DNA of 64,000 nucleotides from Dipylidium caninum. Taxonomy: Eukaryota; Platyhelminthes; Cestoda; Cyclophyllidea; Dipylidiidae. The translations under genes were made by a program, and so were the position numbers. Under the pieces are notes generated by a model. The model had not been told where the DNA came from, made no database searches, and saw nothing but the letters and a program-made list of their open reading frames with translations. This document shows, in pieces, positions 1 to 14,669 of this stretch. The stretch is from positions 124,001-188,000 of the forward strand of contig QEYB01000850.1 in the NCBI GenBank assembly GCA_017562135.1, in the 5' to 3' direction. Position 1 is the stretch's first letter. Each line of letters starts with the position of its first letter.

Positions 1-1846
1 TGAGCACAAGCAGACAAAATTTCCTGTCTCTACACTTTTAATTGCTTTAATATTTTGGGCAGTAGTTTGCATGAGGAGAGTGACAAGTGATTCAGCCGAT
101 CTTCTTGAGCCTAACTGTCAAGACTGACCGATAATTCGGCACAAACATGAAGAAGGAAGAGGAACGGGGTGATTTTTGTACGTCTCTCCGATTTACCTTA
201 CTTCTACCATTTAAACTCCACTCCTAATCATGTTTACTGAACACTTCAGTGTCGGGTAAAGTCAACTTAGCCTTTTGGTCATCTTAGGTTAGGATGAAGT
301 TTGGGGTCAGGCATAATGCTTGTTTAGGCCAAAAGGGAAGCATCATGGCGACATTTTTAAATTTCTCTTTCGTTGACACCACTACTATCCTTGTACTTCC
401 CGGTCCTACGAAAATTCGTTTGTCATCTCCTGAATTGATGGGTTGGAAGTAACCAGACTGTTAAATTGTCTTGTCTAAATATCGCGCAGGTGCCAAACAT
501 TTCCTCTAGTTATTTTCCTAGTTGTCAAGTTAATCTATAGCGGTTCTTATAACTTCGGTGACGCTGTGGCCCTATTTGACTGTTTATTTATCTCCCACCC
601 ATAAATAGGATCACCTTGACAATGACCTTAATCGTACTTTGTAGTTAGAATACCATTGGACTTCGTATTCTCGTCCCAAGAGTCAAGTATTTGGGCGATT
701 TGTTGTGGTCTTTTTACTACTAAAGGGTCCCAAATTTTCAAATGCTGTTTACATTGTCGAAGTATGCGGGAGACTGAAGGGCAGGATTTGGGTGAGAGAA
801 GCGGTCACTTCCCACGTCCTGAGAGTCATTGCAATTAATAATTCTTTAAGGGTTGCTCTGACAGAAGTGGACGTTTCTGGCCAAAAACACAGAACACATT
901 ACCTTCTGGCTCGCGGAATACACTTAGGAGAAAACCGTGTCCTCAAAGAACATCTTTTAGCATCAAATACTTAAGTGCTTTTCGCCTGCTTTGTGTACAT
1001 TCCCTTTAATTAGTAGCTTCGCTAACCTTAATTGAGATTTTGCTTCTAGAAAAACCACCAAAAACTCCAATTGATCGAGTGTTGATTGTGGGACTGAAAT
1101 AGAAGCCTGCTTTATGACCAAGAATTTTGAATTGAGGGTGTATAAGATCATTTTTTTAATTGACAGACTTAAAAAACAACTGCCTTATCGATTGCATTAT
1201 GACTATTTGTTGACACACTCATTCCCGCCGACACCCCTTTCGGCCTCATCTAGTCGAAGTCGCCGCCCCCTCCCACACTCCCAAGGGTCCTTCTCTGCTC
1301 ATTCCAATGGGGCAATGCCTTCCCCACGCCTGACGGAATTTTTAACTCTTGTTGACATTTTAGACGCTCCACTTCAGACCATTTCTAGGCCATATCTTGG
1401 GAATTTAAGCGCTCACTGACTCCATGCGCGGTTGAGTTGTGAAATATCCTCCCTCTGCATTGCACCATTTCGTTGGCGAGCGTGTTCTATTTAACCGCCT
1501 GGAGTGTTGAAGCACTTTAACTCTGTGAAAGCCTGCATCTGCCAAAAATAAACAGTTTATTACCAGTCTGAGTGCCTTTTTTCCAAACCCTGTTCCGGGT
1601 TTATTAATCGTCTTCTTATGTGCAGTAACTTCCAATTTCACATCTTATTACAGAGCGGCGTACTTGAGTTGCGTTTTTTTTCCGTGGGCTTCATCGTAGA
1701 CACTAAATTTAACTAAAAGACTAAGAAGTCATAAACTTATCTTCAGGGAGAACTTGAGAGACCACCTAAGACCCTTCCTTTCACGTATATCTTCAACATA
1801 TTTACTTTCGCTGTCGCTGTCACCGCTACAGGCGTCACAGGCATCT
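1..1846. other. No recognisable gene
   Basis: I find no exon I can assign on either strand. Open stretches near 700-970 (+), 1210-1420 (+) and 1405-1640 (-) have no recognisable protein similarity. The patch at about 1225-1330 is richer in C than its surroundings and could hold an exon of the TRIM gene that starts further left, but I could not find a frame with family motifs. The segment lies just downstream of the histone H4 gene on the minus strand. No canonical histone 3' stem-loop was seen in it. Confidence 0.4.
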
Positions 1847-2161
<315 letters not shown>

Positions 2162-2284
2162 TCACCACAGTCGACCAGTCGAGATGACAACAAATGTACC
2201 CGAACGACGCCAGGTTACGCTAGGTAGCAACCACGCGCTCTAGATCCAGTTCTGGTCTGGTGAAATTTTTCCCCGACTTCTTCG

Positions 2285-2304
2285 TTTATATTCAATGTCG
2301 GATC
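2285..2304 (-). promoter_or_regulatory. TATA-like box with upstream GATCC motif (H4 promoter)
   Basis: On the minus strand TATAAA occupies 2290-2285 and GATCC occupies 2304-2300, about 10 bp further upstream. A GATCC element just 5' of the TATA box is known from H4 promoters of sea urchins. The TATA box is about 127 bp before the start codon, which predicts a leader of roughly 100 nt. Function is inferred from position and motif only. Confidence 0.45.
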
Positions 2305-4231
2305 AAATCCTCAAAGGCTTCGTAATTGTTAAGTTGTATAATTTCATTCGAGCTTTGTTTATGCACGGTTTGAGATTCCTGTAATGTCCGCTTAAAAAAA
2401 AGTTTTGACCAAATCGACTTGGCTCCGGCGCCATGTCTCCGCCTTACTTTATGTCAACATTGGACAGACTTAAATGTACACACTCGCGTCCTCACAGGAA
2501 GTTAAGCTCCGCTCCGACTCTTTCCTCCCCTCTCCCCGCGCCTTCCATCCACTCCGCTCTCTTCCCTATTTGTCTCCCAGTCGTTGTAGTTGATATTTTC
2601 GATCGGGTGTCAGTTATTCACTCGATTTAGCAATTTATTAGACAGAAGCTGATGGGTGATGGCCGCTTCTTGTCGGATATCTTAACGACAAGGTTGATAC
2701 TGGCACTCGTAAGGACATCAAATTTGACTGAAAGGGGTACGACAGAAGGGCGGGAATACCCTCCTATACTCGTCGGTTATGGTGAAAACAGCAGACGTGA
2801 TGTAGATGGTTTTTTTCTTCAACACTGCGATGTTTCAACGTTTTGTCACCACTTGGTTTTGTATTACAAATTCTACTAGCACCGTTTGTACCGAACATTT
2901 CGCCTTGCGGTAACATATACCGTTCACATGAGCGTCCTGTAGTCCACTCTTTGCAGTTTACGGTTTTCTCTGCTGTTGCTGGTCCTCCAATTATATCTGT
3001 GCTAGAAAAAGAATATCCCCTGGCCGAGAGGAGGATGATCCCACTTCGACTGCTTTGGAGCGGATAAAAAAATTGCCTAACTTCTGCAAGCCAGTTGTCT
3101 CCCTTGACATCAAATTTAACATAAAAGGTGGATCCTGCTTAATTCCATCGCCCAGTGGATAAATTCGCCTAGACCATCTGCTTTGAACTCGAAACTGGTC
3201 TTCTTTAGGCGGCTTCGAAGCACATTTTAAGTCACTGCAATACCTCGGTGGAATCAGTAGTTGTTCGAGAGTAAAATGATATCGTTATGAGATAGAAGGG
3301 AACGGTGGAGTCTATATTCGTTGATCTAATCAGGAGGACCTCTACTTCCTTCCTCCTAGACGTCTTAGTCCTTATTATTTGGTAATCATGCCTGGCAAGT
3401 TCAGTTGGAAATTATGAAACGAGCGTCGAATATAAGTACTAAAAGCACAACATTTCACCTTCTTTATTATATTTAGTCGTAATTCGTTCCATTGGTATCA
3501 ACGAATTTCTGTCAATGATTGGGCAAGTCATATATGTCTTTTGAGGAAAAAAAATCTTTTTCTTTGCGTTATCAAACGATTCAACGTAATTTTATTTTTT
3601 TCTCTCACAAATAATTCATAATTACGAAGAAGGTAATAATTGGTCGAATCCCTGACCGACTGCCTGATTTATGCTTTTTTTGGAATTTGAGCTGCGCTCT
3701 GAATAAATTTGAGCTCGTGCAAGAAAAGTAGATGTGGACCGCGTTTTGGTTCCATCTGGTTTCCTCAAAAAATAAACTAAGAATGGGATACACACGCGCA
3801 CAAAAATTTTAAGAAGTGATTAAGAAATCTACCTGTATAAATAATAATGCAGTGCGTGCGGCACGATGCATCTCTCGCAGTCGCAGCTGAACGCGGACTG
3901 AATGAAACACTCCTTTCATAGTTTCTAAGTTAATGCAGTTTATGAAGCACGGCTAATAAGTATTTACTAACCTACTGGCAGTATAGCTACTTAAAGTTTT
4001 GGAAGATTGTTCGGTAGCCAACAGAATTAGTCTAAACAAATGTCTCATTATTAAATGCTACAATGATTGCCACATGACTGGGGATTATTCTGTAAATGCT
4101 ACCGAGCAATAAAAAGCGGCGTACACTTGTAACGCGCGATTAACTTCGAGTATGTTGGATATTTTATGCCCTCGAGAATCTCGACAAATCTTTTTTGTCA
4201 TTTGACAGTTTTTCCTCCCTCACATCCGCAG
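2305..4231. other. No recognisable gene (upstream of or intron before first visible TRIM exon)
   Basis: AT-rich sequence with no exon I can support on either strand. It ends in a pyrimidine-rich tract and AG at 4230-4231, the acceptor for the first visible TRIM-NHL exon, so its right part is intron of that gene. Confidence 0.4.
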
Positions 4232-7200
4232 GTCGATGTGCGTTCAATCTCCAAGGGAATTAGTTACCTGAACGACAAACTGGATACCATAGCGAGTCTG
4301 ACGGAGCCGAGGGAGAATGCCTTTCTACACTATCACGACAATTCTCCTCCACCGCTTCCATCGGCACTGCAGCCAACGGAGAGGGGTGGAGCTACGCCCG
4401 CAGTTCCTCAGCCCGGCTCGGCGAATTTCGTGGACATTGCACGATGCTTGGCTGCCTTCGGTCGAATCGCCGTTAGCACCACCTATCCACCGTTATGCAC
4501 CGCTAAACTCCCTGCAGAAGTTCATCTTCACCTCCCAGCTAAGGTAAGAGGAAAATGCCACAGGGGCGAAGACGAATTGTCTTCGTTTTGTTCATCATTA
4601 ATATTTTGTATTGTCTTAAGCATCATTTGTTGAATCAAAAATCTTTCGATGCATGACTGAGGCGTGTCTGATTATCAAGGCATATTATACAAAATTTAAT
4701 TGGTTCAGCGATTTTAATCTCCTTTCATCATGATGACCACAAATTCCATTCGGCTGGGCGAAGGTGCATCCCCACTCAAGTGAGATTTCACACGCGCACT
4801 GAATTGTTGGCACTTCATCTCGAAATCACGTGGGAAGCTCCAAAAAACCAAAATGCTTTTCGTAGTTTAAGGTCGTCTCGACGTAGTTGGACACTTTTTC
4901 ACAAGGTAACATCGACTTCATTGCATGAACGCCAGTCAGCATCATACATGTCCTATTTAATTTCCCACCTCCAGAGTTGACACGTGAAATCCCATTGTCA
5001 TCAATCAAACTTAGCATTTCAGGTGTCCTTCCATTCTTTTGCTCGGTCGAGAGAGAAGCAACTACTCCAATTGGAATACCGTTATTAAACGCATGTTCAC
5101 CCTACCTTGCGAAGGCTTCAAGTTCATGGCTTTATTTGCTCCGGAAAGGTGTTTTTTAGGATTAGACTGTCCTTGCCACGTGTCACTCGCAAAATTTATG
5201 ATTTGAAATATCATTACATCGACTATTTAACCCCATCGCTGTATAAGTCCTAGCGGGAACCCTTTTCCTTCTTCTCCTGTCTGTCCTACTTCTGAGCGTT
5301 AGCAAAAGTCGGTTTATCCCAACCAGCCCCTTCTGAAAGTACCTCCTTTGATGTGCACACGGCTTTCGTCCAACACACCGACTATCAGTTTGTGAAGGGG
5401 AAGGGAAGCTTATTGTTCCTCCTATTCTCTCCTGATTCCTGCCTAAACTCTGAATATTTGCGTATGCCTTGATTGTTTATTCGGACTTTGCTTCATATAT
5501 GGTAGTTCCGGCCGTAAAACTTGACTATTTTTCGTGATCTTTCACAACAATTTTGTGAGTATTTACGCTAGAAGGGTTATTGTTTCTTCCAGGGGATGAT
5601 ACTTAACAGCAGGGAAGCCATCTCACTCAAGTGTTTATACCACTCCACATCAACTAAGTGCAATTTTTGCATTACGTTAAGACAAATCCCCTTATTGTGT
5701 CTCTGGTGGCTGAGAACTAAGGCTAAAAGGACTGGATGCACAAATACAATTCCATGAGACAAATTTACGTCAACTCCACTACTAACTGTTTTTTTTGGTC
5801 CTGAATGGTCAAATTTGTACAAAGTTGGGTACAGTGTCTCTCAGCTTCAATGATTCCCTTATTTCTACTTTTCTCAGATTATGGGAAGGATAGTTTTAAA
5901 GTCGATTAATGCGCTGCCCTAGCCCGAGCCGGTAAGGGTCTACTTAGCGATTTTTGCCATGATGGGGCGGTTGAAGACTGTGTACTACTTCACATGGCGA
6001 GAAAATCTTGTCACTCTACCGATTACACCATTGGATATACATTTAAGACGTATTTTCTCTTGCTTATTTACCTTGACCTTATATTCCTCGCTTCCTATCC
6101 AAATTAGGTTGCCAAAAATCAATTTGAATAGACTGCTTTCATTGGCACCAATCTCATGTACTTCGCCTCGTTTACCTTAATTTAAAGTCAATGCTTTATG
6201 CACTTATTTGATTGATGCGATTACTTGTCATGCTGATAATTTGACAGTCATTCAAGAGACCCAAATTCTGGTACATTACGTGACAAGCGAAACTCACTTA
6301 CTCGTTGTCTATACGACTAAGTATACTGTTAGATGGCGAAAGTCAACAGCACATGGATGGCCGGAGCGAAGCGCAGTTCAGGACATAGTCGACCGAATTG
6401 TCGACTTATTCGTAAATAAAGCGTTGCGATGTAGGGCATAGTCCCCAATCTCGCCATTCATCATAGTTACCCGTTTCTCTTGGCCCGAAAAATAACGAGA
6501 ATGTCTCTTTTTGGAGAAAATTGCATAGATAATTAGTAGGAGCATTCTGTGGACGCCTCACCAATGGCGGTTTACTGCAATTTCTTCTCCTGTAATGGCG
6601 GATAATTAGCTGCGGCAAAATATTTCCCCAGGACGCCAAAAAATCCTCCTTTTTGCTTATTTAACCGTTATCCTATGGCTGCGTCTAATTTTATTACTCT
6701 TTACAAATTTGTGGGTGTTCAGCATCGAATTCACCGTTATTATGGAACCCATTTCGGAACATTCTTGGTGGCCGGCAACCTGACTGCGTGAATTTTCACC
6801 TCCGTTGATCTTAGAGGCGTGTACATCTCAACTGGTCACCGAAAGTTCGATGCAATTTTACTTGGGACCATCCTTTAGTGTCTATTTTTTTAAAAACTGA
6901 TCAGATTCTTTCACTACATCCAAAATCCAGCGTTCTGTGTTAACTTATTCTTTCTCCTTCGGTTGAACACATTTTTTTCAACTAGTTCCTGTCACCTCTG
7001 TTGTTTGGTTCTGTGAACATGGGCAGTGTAAAGTTGTTAAACTTCCCAGTCTACCGAAAAAAAGTTTTTCATCTCGTCGGTTTTATGACGGAGATCCTTT
7101 TGCCTAAGATTTATGGCGGAACTTAATGACTCGGAAATGTCTTGTCACTCTTAAATATACGGGGGAGTTTTCCATCGTTATAAACATCAACGACGCCAGA

Positions 7201-10200
7201 ATTTTAAGTGGGAATATCATCTGGTATTGCCTAGTAGTCCTGTCATTATTTTGTTTTCCCTCCTCATACTTCATAAACTCATGATTTGCTTTATTTTGCT
7301 TTATCGTCCTCTACAAATTCGTTGACTTCTACTGGCGCCTCGTGTTTGTAAATCGGTTTAGGTGACTGTCCGAGCTTACGACTACCACGGAGAGCCTCAA
7401 GTTGCCGGGACTGATCCGATCACTGTAAGGTTCGAGGAATCTCAGGGTCGTGAGGCGCCTGCCTGTCTCGTTGATCGGGGTGACGGCACCTACGAGGTCA
7501 CTATCTGTCCCCTCAGCTCTGGCGTTCACTCACTCGCCGTGCACATTCTCTCCCGTCCCATTCGGGGCTCCCCCTTCAACATCCACGTCCGTGGACGCCA
7601 GAAACCCCGCTGGAGCATCGTAGAGGGTGAGTATTCGCGCAGCATAAATAATTCGAGTTACGGGGCTTATGAACAATTCGACAGTGTTGAAGTTGCTCTC
7701 ATTTTGCTCTGCCTCCCTTTATATCTTCATTAATTATGAACTTGAGCATCCGGGGTAGAGGCGAAGATTTAGCTTTATTGGCCTTTTTATTACCCTCCCG
7801 AGCCGTCAGACTCGAGTGATTTAACGGGGAGCAAGCGGGAGGTTGCTAGTAGAAATCCCTCCTCACCCCTTTCCTCCTTGTCCCCCTGGGCATTGTCTGG
7901 GAAAAGTCTTACTACCGAGTTTCGCAGAAAGAGCAGGTGAGAATTACCTTTCCTCCCCACAAAACTAGTGCTTTTGTGTTCCTTTAGATCGACACACGCC
8001 CTTTGAACCTCCTTCCGGCAGGTGGGTGGGTTAACTTGACTTGTATTGCGCGTGTGTGAGGAGTATAGTGATTAGAATTTCCTGTTTTCACCCTTCCGTC
8101 TCCATCCGAATCGTCGCGATTTGTTTTACGGAAGAATTTTCTTGACCATACAGTGCGAAGATGCAATAGGCTCGTGAATTTCGCCTTTTTTTCATGTTTT
8201 TGATGTAGCCTTCAATCTTTTCCCCTTTTGCTTTCTCTCGTTTCAAGACTTTGTTTATTGCTTCTTATTACTCTGAGTTTAATAATAATTTTTTGTTCCG
8301 TTGCAAACTAAAGCCTCAGAATGTCGGGCTAACAAAAAACCCATCCATTTTATTAATCTTCTAAGTTAAACTTTTTAAACTGGCGTGAGAGTCGCCTCTG
8401 TATGATCTGTTGACCGTGTTTTTAACTTAATTACCGGTTAATAAACAAAAGTGATGGTGACTGATCTCAACTGAACGATGTCGGCTGTCGGTAGACAACA
8501 AAGGCGTGTGCTTCCTCATCTCCTCTGTGGTGGAGATGGACGATAGACGCCTGAACAAAATTGTGAAGGTGGCGACTAAGACGGTTTCCTATACCTAAAG
8601 CCTTCATTTTTTATTCCTTGTTATAAATTTTAAAATAATCTCATATTCTTGACCTCCCTTTGGCATAAGTAAGCTAAGGTGATTCTCCACTCGACGCGGT
8701 TGAAATTAATTGGTACATTTTCGCACTGATTTTGGGCAAGATTATACGAAATGTGCCATTTCGCACAAGTACACCCACAATCCGCGGTAGAACAGCTATT
8801 TTTTGTTGGTCAAATAAAAATGCGGCTTCCAGATCTTTTTTATTCCCTTTGACAGTTTTTGCCCTTGTTACTACTTCCCCTAGTTTATGAGACACAAACA
8901 TTACACAGAAGATAGTCAATTTATTCTTTGTAACACAAAAATGTTGGCAGGTTCGGCGTACCATGATTGATAGACACGTAGCCCTGCCCCTTCGTCCATT
9001 ACTGCCTTTCAGAGGAATCGAGTATTTCCATATTCGTTCCCTCTTTTCCCATCACAATTAATCATTTGTAACATATTAACTTTAGGGATGCTTTTCATTA
9101 GGTGGGTTACCACTGTGACCCCCAAACCGTCGTCTTCTTTTGCTCCCGTCTTTGGCCATCACCTGCCACATTTAGGCTCATTTTCGTCAACTACATTTTT
9201 GAATAGAGGTGAGACTTTTATTCCGGCATTAAGTCGGCGAAAAATTGGGCGCTTTCCCTTAGGGGAAGCCTCTGGCATTCACCATGATTTGTCCAATGGT
9301 TTCTATTTATTTCCCTGATGGAATGGCAAAACCCTGATGTTATTCTCGAGTTTTCTGATGTATCAAGTTATCTCTCAACCTGTCATCTCGGTGCACTCGG
9401 TGTACTACTCCGCGTGATTTAGTTGGAAAAATCGCGGCATTCGTTCGAAGGAGCAAGTTAAGTGCCTAACGGAATCTCTCCCTCTCTCGCTCTAAGTATG
9501 CCTCGACTTACAAACTACCATAGGTGTTTTGTCAACTAGGTGTCCCGCCTCGCCTTCAGCTCCTCTTGCATCCAAGATACTAGCCAATGTTTAGTTGAGC
9601 CAAGTTTGTCCAAACGCCAAGTCATATCTTGACGCCAGCCAAGTCATATCGTCTTTGATTGGCATAGTGTCAATTGTGGACGCAAGAAATTGGAGTAATT
9701 ACGATTTAAAAAAGCGATATTAAAGAACTAAGGTGTATTTGTTGTCATTTTTGTTGTTGTTTTGACAACCGTTTCACCATTAATGCCAGAAGGCGTCTCT
9801 TAACTCACACGACAGCCGCAACCCTGCACATCCACGTGATACGCTCATCAAAGGCTTACAAATGTGGTCGCTTTTTTCTTGCAGCTTGATTGTATTTCGT
9901 GTTCAACTCTTCCTCTTCCTACTCCCCCTCCTCTTCCTCTTCCTCATCAGTCTCCGCCTCCTCCTCGGTTCTTCTCCTCCTCTGAGCCTTAAGTGATCCA
10001 CTTTTCGTTAGGTGAATTTAGGATGCAAAGAGTAGATAAACTTCTTGTATGCGCTTGACCATTTTTTACTTCGGCGAATATGGAAAGGATTCCACCTTCC
10101 TGTGGGCGTATGAGAACACCAACATTTATAACTCCTTATTAGTGAACAATTAAGCTTTTGCCAAATTAGTGCATCCACTCTTCCTTTGCTTATCCACGTG

Positions 10201-13049
10201 GTGGAACTCTGGGGTCAAAATTTTACCTCACCACAAGTAAGTACTCGCGTTATCCGGGAAACCCATTTGAAGAGGGTCGGAGTGAGCCATTTTATGGTCC
10301 TCCGCTTGGTACTTCCCCTGCGTCTAGTGGTAGAGTGGATGGATTGTATGAACAAGCGGAATGAGGTGCAACGCGCAGTTTGGGGCTCTGAGACATCCAG
10401 TAGTCGCGCACATGGTTACTCTGTGTTTGTTTTTCAATTGAGGAATTCAAGGGTGAAATTGGAAGCTTTCAGACTATCATCGAGTATGACTCGACAATTG
10501 TGCTCTCACCTTAGCCCTTATAAATCCGCAAATACGCCGTCATGTCGACGACATACTTGCCAACGGGGGTCAATTTGCCTGACTGGTTTTACTCCCATAG
10601 GTCCAGACGGTCGGAGCCTAGTCCAGCCTTTCGCTGTTGCCGTTCTCCCCTCAAGCCGTCTTCAGCCATCCTCCGTTAGCACCTCCACGTCAACGTCAGA
10701 CGGAGACGTCAGTGTGCTCCTCCTGGACACCGGCAACAGTCGCCTTCTAGTCGCCGATGCGGCGAGTGGACATGTAAAGTTGGTCCTGGCGGGCAACGAC
10801 GCCTTTCGTGGCCAGGCGGCTACTGGCATGGCTCTGGAATCCCGTGGACTATGGATTGTCAATTGGCGTGCCAATGAGCTGATGCTGCTCGATCTTCGGT
10901 CAAATGAGGTAAAATTAGCCTTATTTCTTGAATGCAATAGACCACAACCTACTGCTTGAAATACAAAACCTTTCCTACTGAAGTAACGTTTGTCCAGTGC
11001 TCCTATTTATTCCATAGCCTGCATGTTATCGCGTCTCTCATTTTTTTCCTTTTTTTCTTCTAAACCAAATCTAATAATACCACTGACGAAGTTGAGGTGT
11101 AAGAAGGCAAGTGAAAGTTGACTTTCCGATTAATTTCAAATCTTCAGCCACATGATTCAGTTAATATCTCGAAGTGTTATTTTTAAACAGTCAAGGAGAA
11201 TTATTAAATCTGACAAAAATTTTCTTCCCATCTACATGGAAGAGGCGGAGGTTAGTCAGAGATACCACACAACTCATTTAAATCATTTATGACAATTAAT
11301 GAGCATGACTTGCCATCGAGATGACCGGGGATAATAAGACTCGGATGCAAATGAGGTGAATTTTTGACATGATGTAGAATGAGTGAGCCCTGCGCCTCCC
11401 CGACGGGTAAACAAATCCGCGATTTCACATTACGTTTGGGACTGTTGTGGTACAAATCATGGGAGGAGTAGTTTTCTTTTTGACAATCATTTTACTGTCA
11501 GGTTCAGTTCCACTTGTAGTTCATTCTTGCCGAAATTGATGGGGATGCCAGGGAGATGGAATAGGTATAAGCGACTGAGCGTTCATATTTAAGAAGGTTG
11601 TCAGACTTTGTCAAATAATGAAATTTTAAAATGTCGGTAAAGTTATTGTTTTTTTGGTTCAAATGGGCGGATTCCACATTATTTCATATACTGCTAATTG
11701 TAAAATCAAACTTATGCAATTTGACTTCCCAAAAGATCTTCTAACAAAAAACGAGCTAAGATATTGAGAATGATGTCACTCCAACCACTAGCGTCCTGCC
11801 TAGAATAAAGGGGGAGTGCGTCAATTCTTCACGAAATTTTAAGTGTACGTTTTGAGGACTTGGCAGAATAGATTTTTTTTTCTTTTTCGAGATTCTGGAT
11901 CGCATTAACAGTCCGCATTTTATTGAACCTACGAGTGTCTGTGTTTGTCCTCGGACTGGTCGTGTTCTCGTCGCTGACAATGGAGCAGGCTGTATTTTCG
12001 CCTGTCAAAATGGTGAAGTTCGTCTGTTAATTGGAGGCGGAGGAGGGAACGGTGGTACTGCGGGAGCTTCGAGAACCACTAGGGTCACGCGAAAATTTGC
12101 TCCTACTGAACGTTTTAACAACGATGCGTTGCGCCGTGTCACCGGCATTTGCGTCACCTCGTCTGGCGAGATTGTTCTTGCCGCTGGTTCCGAATTGAGG
12201 GTCCGTTTCTTCTCACAATTCTTCTCAATCTGTTAATTTATTTGCCTATTTGCACTCGAATGCACAATCTTGTGTTTTTTCTGGTAGATCTACTCTTTTG
12301 ATGGCGCACACATTGGGAGTCTTTACGCTCCGCTAAACAGAGGTGATGGAAGTGGAGGAGCTGTAGGATTCCAAACTCAAATTCCGCAACCTCCTACCTC
12401 TCCGTCGAGGAATAACCTCGATACTGAAGACTGTCTGCCGTCAGTCTTCACTCAGAACTCCTTGCTACAATCGCAGAGAACGGTATCTTGTAGTGGTACT
12501 GGCGGTGGGCTTTCCTCCGCCCCAGGAAGCACACTTACTCTCGATGCTGCCGCGGGCCATCGGCCGCTCTGTCGACTGCCCTCCATTGGCGGCTCGATGC
12601 GCCCCGTGTCGTCCGTGACTGGTGCAGGCGTCAGTGTCGGAGGTTCATCCTCTGCTACCACACTTCGTGGTAACTTTGGTGGGGTGTCTGTTGCTCGTAC
12701 AGCCACGGATTTGGGCGAGTGTCTACTTGCTACTCATACCGATAGATCACGCTCCGCGGTTATTGTCTACCCTGAGGTGACATGGCGTGCGGCTCTCACA
12801 TCCACCGCCTCCGCAGTCGCAGTTGGTGAAGCAGTGGCAACAGAAGGGGAGGCTGAAGTAGGCGTGGGGGTTGGGGCAGAAGAGTTAGGAGCAAGTCTGA
12901 TGCGCCAAGCGAGACGTCAGCCTTACGCATTGGAAGTGGAACCAGGACTGAGGAGATTAGCAGGGCTGGCGGCTTTGCCTGACACTTCGTCCCTCCTTGT
13001 GGCTGTGGATCTCGGCGGACAGTCGGCACATTGTCTGCGATTTGTGTGA
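4232..13049 (+). CDS. TRIM2/3-like TRIM-NHL protein, 3' part
   Basis: Five phase-consistent exons are visible: 4232-4543, 7362-7626, 10601-10908, 11892-12200 and 12288-13049 (TGA at 13047). They give 651 residues; the RING/B-box end lies left of the window or was not found. Exon 1 holds the end of the coiled coil and the linker NFVDIARCLAAFGRIAVSTT, which resembles the TRIM2/3 segment before the filamin domain. Exon 2 is a filamin-type Ig domain ending IRGSPFNIHV. Exons 3-5 carry degenerate NHL beta-propeller repeats, for example VSVLLLDTGNSRLLVADAAS and TGRVLVADNGAG. Members are E3 ligases and/or RNA-binding regulators of differentiation and neurons. The last exon has a long Gly/Ser/Thr/Val-rich insertion (about residues 425-590) inside the propeller. 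The donor after 12200 is GTCCGT, a weak match. TRIM71 is the other candidate because of the YDYHGEP motif. Confidence 0.85.
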
Positions 13050-13482
13050 TGTGAAATCTCCCTCCCCCTTCCCTATCCTCTCCTTCCTCCTCTCCTCCCA
13101 TTCCACTATCCACCCCCTAGGCTGCGTCAGTCTTGCATTTTATCTCTCCTACACTTTTTCCATACATACATACATATACACTCGATGCAAGAATGCACCA
13201 ATTAACGAGTGTACGCACAAACCAAAAACATTTATTTGTTGTTGTTACTGTTGTTCTGTACATACACGATATTATTGTTTGATATAAACTCAAGTGATAC
13301 CACTATAAAAACAGATATTTCATGTATTCGAGGTCATTTGTCAATTGGTCTTGATGACAACCAAAGCCTGGGCTACCGAACTCGTGGGAGGTATTCGCGT
13401 TCTTCTTTTAATATTGGCGTAGATTTGCTGATCGCATTTTAATGAAACTGAAGTAGTCTTTTCCTTCGGGACTTTGATACCC

Positions 13483-13488
13483 AATAAA
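13483..13488 (+). terminator. AATAAA poly(A) signal for TRIM-NHL gene
   Basis: A canonical AATAAA lies about 435 nt after the TRIM stop codon on the same strand. It is the first perfect hexamer I noticed downstream of that stop. Use is inferred. Confidence 0.4.
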
Positions 13489-14669
13489 TAGACTGCGTTA
13501 TATTACGGGTCATAGGGGGATAAGGCTGGAAATTTTTGCCACCGGGAAGATGTCAATTTAGACGGTAAGGCGAGAACCGTAGGAGGCAGGAGAGTTTCGA
13601 TGATGCAAAAGTAAGGTTAATTCACATAGCCAAGAATCAGTTGCAAGCCAACCCTCAGTGTTACATCGGGTACAACGCCATTAGAATAGGAATTTTTGGG
13701 CGAAAAATCCATGCTTAAGGAGCCTTCCTGTTCAGCATGTTATTATTTTACTCTGGCTTCCCATTTGTTGTCTCCGCGTTATGTTATATGGTATTTAGCG
13801 GCCACGGTGGGGGGGGCGGTTTATGAGTCAGCGTTTGAAACCAAGGAGCGTAGACGAGGGAGGACAAACAGGTAACAAAAAGAGGTGTAGTGTCAAGTTG
13901 AACTAGTTGCACAAGTTGGACGGGTAACTTTTCCCTAATTCCACATATATGCTTCAAAGAGGGAAAATTAGTAAGGCTATTTCATGATTGGCGAATCGTA
14001 AAGGATGGGCAACTTTACTACAAAAAAACTAACAGACATTGGAAGAAATTCCCTTGCTATGCTCCCATGTAAAAGATATCTTCAGATGAAATCAAAGTGA
14101 TCTGTGAAGTGTCTACGCCTAGGTGGAAGTTAATATTCATACCCTAAAATAGCGCAGAGAATAATTTCACATCATGGCTACCAAATTCCTAAATAATTGA
14201 CATTTCCCCTAACTCCGAGTTAAGTCTTCAAAAGGGGACTCTTATACGTTTTGGTTAAACGTGTTCCTTTGAACTATTATCGACTGAGATCGCAACTCTA
14301 CGCTAGGCACACTTTAAAATATATTAAAGGCCTTATCCAAAAAATTATCGCTGTGTTAAGGTGCCGATCCACATTTTAGGGGTCCAAAACTAATAAAAAT
14401 TTCTATAGTGTAGTGGAAAGGGCGAAAGTTACTCAGTTTTAAAAATATGGAAATGTTAAATGTGCAAATTTAAACTGCTAATTTGCAACCCCTTTTTCAT
14501 TCAACTCATTTTAGCAAACCTGCAGAATGCGGATAGATTTAAGTTTTCTTACTACAAGCATTTTAGCCGATGACGCGTTCAATTGTTTGACTTAGTTACT
14601 TCACAGGCGATTGTTGCAATTGCTCTAGATCCTAGTCCCATTTAGTGTTTAGGTACTTAAAGAGCTTAC
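13489..14669. other. Intergenic, no gene seen
   Basis: AT-rich spacer between the TRIM-NHL gene and the SREK1IP1-like gene, both on the plus strand. No exon, RNA gene or repeat was recognised. Just before the next start codon there are TTTAG acceptor-like sites (near 14645 and 14652) that could receive a spliced leader. Confidence 0.4.

Noticed and set aside
10186..10600. Long open stretch continuous with TRIM exon 3
   Set aside because: The region left of 10601 shows no NHL or filamin motif, and the AG at 10599-10600 joins exon 2 in phase, so it is intron read-through.
4232..13049. Assigning the TRIM-NHL gene to TRIM71/LIN-41
   Set aside because: The linker before the filamin domain and the IRGSPF end fit TRIM2/3 better, although the YDYHGEP motif is TRIM71-like; kept as an alternative only.
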